A DNA stretch of 5,073 nucleotides from Mycobacterium sp. GTDB lineage: Bacteria; Actinomycetota; Actinomycetes; Mycobacteriales; Mycobacteriaceae. The position numbers and the translations under genes are program-made. Below the pieces are notes generated by a model that saw nothing but the letters and a program-made list of their open reading frames with translations, was not told where the DNA came from and searched no databases. Positions 4,307 through 5,073 of the stretch are shown one piece after another. The stretch spans positions 1-5,073 of the forward strand of contig JAFAQO010000072.1 in assembly GCA_019246375.1 (NCBI GenBank), given 5' to 3'. How positions within the stretch are numbered: the stretch's first letter is position 1; the number at the start of each line of letters is the position of its first letter.

Positions 4307-5073
4307 TTAAGACCTGGAGTGCGGGACGCCGACCGGGAAATGCGGCATCACCGGGGCGGCGGGGAAAGGCATGGCTGGCATAAGCGGCATTTGCGGAGCC
4401 GGGATTGCGGGCATTGCTGGTGCCGCGGGAGCCGGCATCACAGGGAATGCCGGAGCCGCGGGCGCCGGCATGTGCATGGGCGGTTCCGGCGCCGGGAAGT
4501 TGACCGGCGGCTCGGGCGCCGGCAGGTTCGCCGGCGGCTGCAAGACCGGTAGGCGGCCCGGAGGCTGGGGCGCAATCACGTTGGCCGGTGGTTGGGGAGC
4601 CGGCAGGTGCACTGGCGGTTGCGGGTCCAGTCCCTGGACCGGTGGGCTCGGCCCGCGGACCGGGGGACTCGGCACCTTTACTGGCTGTGGAGACGGCAGC
4701 TGGACTGGTGGTTGCGGGTCCAGTCCCTGGACCGGTGGGCTCGGCGCGCGGACCGGGGGACTCGGCACGTGCACTGGTTGCTGGCTCGGCAGCTGGACCG
4801 GCTGCGGAGCCGGGAGCTGCACCGGCCGGGGAGCCGGCAGCTGTACCGGCGGTTGCTGGGCCGGCACGCGGATGGGCGCAGGAGCCGGCACCCGAATCGG
4901 TATGGGAACCGGCACTGGCACCGGAGCGACGGGCACCGGCGCAGGCACTGGCGGAGCCACGGGGACCGGCGCGGGTACTGGCGGTGCCGCAGGGATCGGC
5001 GCCGGTACTGGCGGAGCTGCGGGCAACGGAGGCGCGGCAGGAGCCGGGGCGTTCACGGGCGGGGGCGCCACCG
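4307..5073 (-). CDS. Proline-rich repeat protein, C-terminal part (5' end outside window)
   Basis: I do not recognise this gene. The minus-strand frame is open from the right edge to TAA (complement of 4307-4309), giving about 254 residues that are almost all Pro, Ala, Val, Gln and Leu. A GTG at 5071 is not a credible start, since the composition is already low-complexity there. Repeats change along the protein: 10-residue units PAPVPVAPPV-like first, then 8-residue VQLPAPQP-like units, then a 31-residue unit with PSPPVQGLDPQPP present twice, then looser PAPEPP units. The end is Met-rich (MPLMPAMPF) and finishes HSRS. Such tails occur on mycobacterial surface or secreted proteins and on the Rv0312/Rv2264c-type Pro-rich proteins, but no domain is visible here to choose. 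It would be extended, polyproline-II-like and not globular. Pro codons are mixed (CCG, CCC, CCA, CCT), which suggests selection on the protein. Confidence 0.75.
   Translation of the reverse strand, partial: VAPPPVNAPAPAAPPLPAAPPVPAPIPAAPPVPAPVPVAPPVPAPVPVAPVPVPVPIPIRVPAPAPIRVPAQQPPVQLPAPRPVQLPAPQPVQLPSQQPVHVPSPPVRAPSPPVQGLDPQPPVQLPSPQPVKVPSPPVRGPSPPVQGLDPQPPVHLPAPQPPANVIAPQPPGRLPVLQPPANLPAPEPPVNFPAPEPPMHMPAPAAPAFPVMPAPAAPAMPAIPAPQMPLMPAMPFPAAPVMPHFPVGVPHSRS
4611..4768. repeat. 93-bp-period direct repeat inside the proline-rich gene
   Basis: The stretch 4611-4675 recurs at 4704-4768, an offset of 93 bp (31 codons). By eye I count only two mismatches over 65 bp (4616/4709 and 4653/4746). It encodes two copies of a 31-residue unit containing PSPPVQGLDPQPP. 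The near-identity at third codon positions points to recent duplication. Confidence 0.85.
4791..4862. repeat. 24-bp tandem repeats inside the proline-rich gene
   Basis: Starts at 4791, 4815 and 4839 each begin AGCTG followed by a variant of G/CACCGG, a 24-bp period. On the minus strand this is an 8-residue unit of the form VQLPAPQP. Copies are degenerate, unlike the 93-bp repeat. Confidence 0.65.
4911..5033. repeat. 30-bp tandem repeats inside the proline-rich gene
   Basis: Units at 4944-4973, 4974-5003 and 5004-5033 share the pattern GGYACTGGCGG followed by a variable half. A 33-bp variant precedes them at 4911-4943. On the minus strand they encode 10-residue units such as PAPVPVAPPV. Confidence 0.75.

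Noticed and set aside
4611..5033. CRISPR array
   Set aside because: The repeats are contiguous, in coding frame, of differing period and without unique spacers.
4371..5073. Calling the plus-strand Gly/Ala/Thr-rich frame a PE_PGRS-type gene
   Set aside because: There is no PE domain at its start, and it carries many Cys and Trp, unlike PGRS. It is explained as the complement of Pro/Ala/Val codons, so it is reported as a finding and not annotated as a gene.

Overview
The window looks like chromosomal DNA from a mycobacterium, probably a slow-growing species. The evidence is high GC throughout, strong G/C bias at third codon positions, and several proteins that resemble families I know from Mycobacterium. 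The clearest is a GH16 glucanase close to M. tuberculosis Rv0315. The alpha/beta hydrolase resembles Rv2715 and the SDR ends in a tail like that of Rv0439c/Rv0068-type enzymes. These resemblances are from memory, not from a search.

Layout from left to right:
- 3-536 (+): the C-terminal part of a short-chain dehydrogenase/reductase, cut by the window edge.
- 537-699: intergenic, with a small hairpin after the stop and a good ribosome-binding site before the next gene.
- 700-1626 (+): a multi-pass membrane protein of the DMT/EamA type.
- 1627-1744: intergenic, with two hairpins, a possible -10 box and a ribosome-binding site.
- 1745-2617 (+): an alpha/beta hydrolase with an intact catalytic triad.
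- 2636-3310 (-): a DUF429 predicted RNase H-fold protein, convergent with the hydrolase at 18 bp.
- 3311-3432: a divergent intergenic region with two inverted-repeat signals.
- 3433-4278 (+): an exported GH16 beta-1,3-glucanase-like protein with a Tat-type leader.
- 4279-4306: a short convergent gap holding a perfect GC-rich inverted repeat.
- 4307-5073 (-): the C-terminal part of a very proline-rich repeat protein that runs off the right edge.

The genes do not form one obvious pathway. The three left-hand genes share a strand but are separated by 163 bp and 118 bp and probably include separate transcription units. I see no tRNA, rRNA, CRISPR array, insertion sequence, phage gene or defence module. 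I do not see a convincing new multi-gene system. The most interesting points are the glucanase leader, which combines a twin-arginine motif with a lipobox-like VAGC. Next is the proline-rich repeat region, whose opposite strand is also open for about 700 nt and reads as a Gly/Ala/Thr-rich protein.
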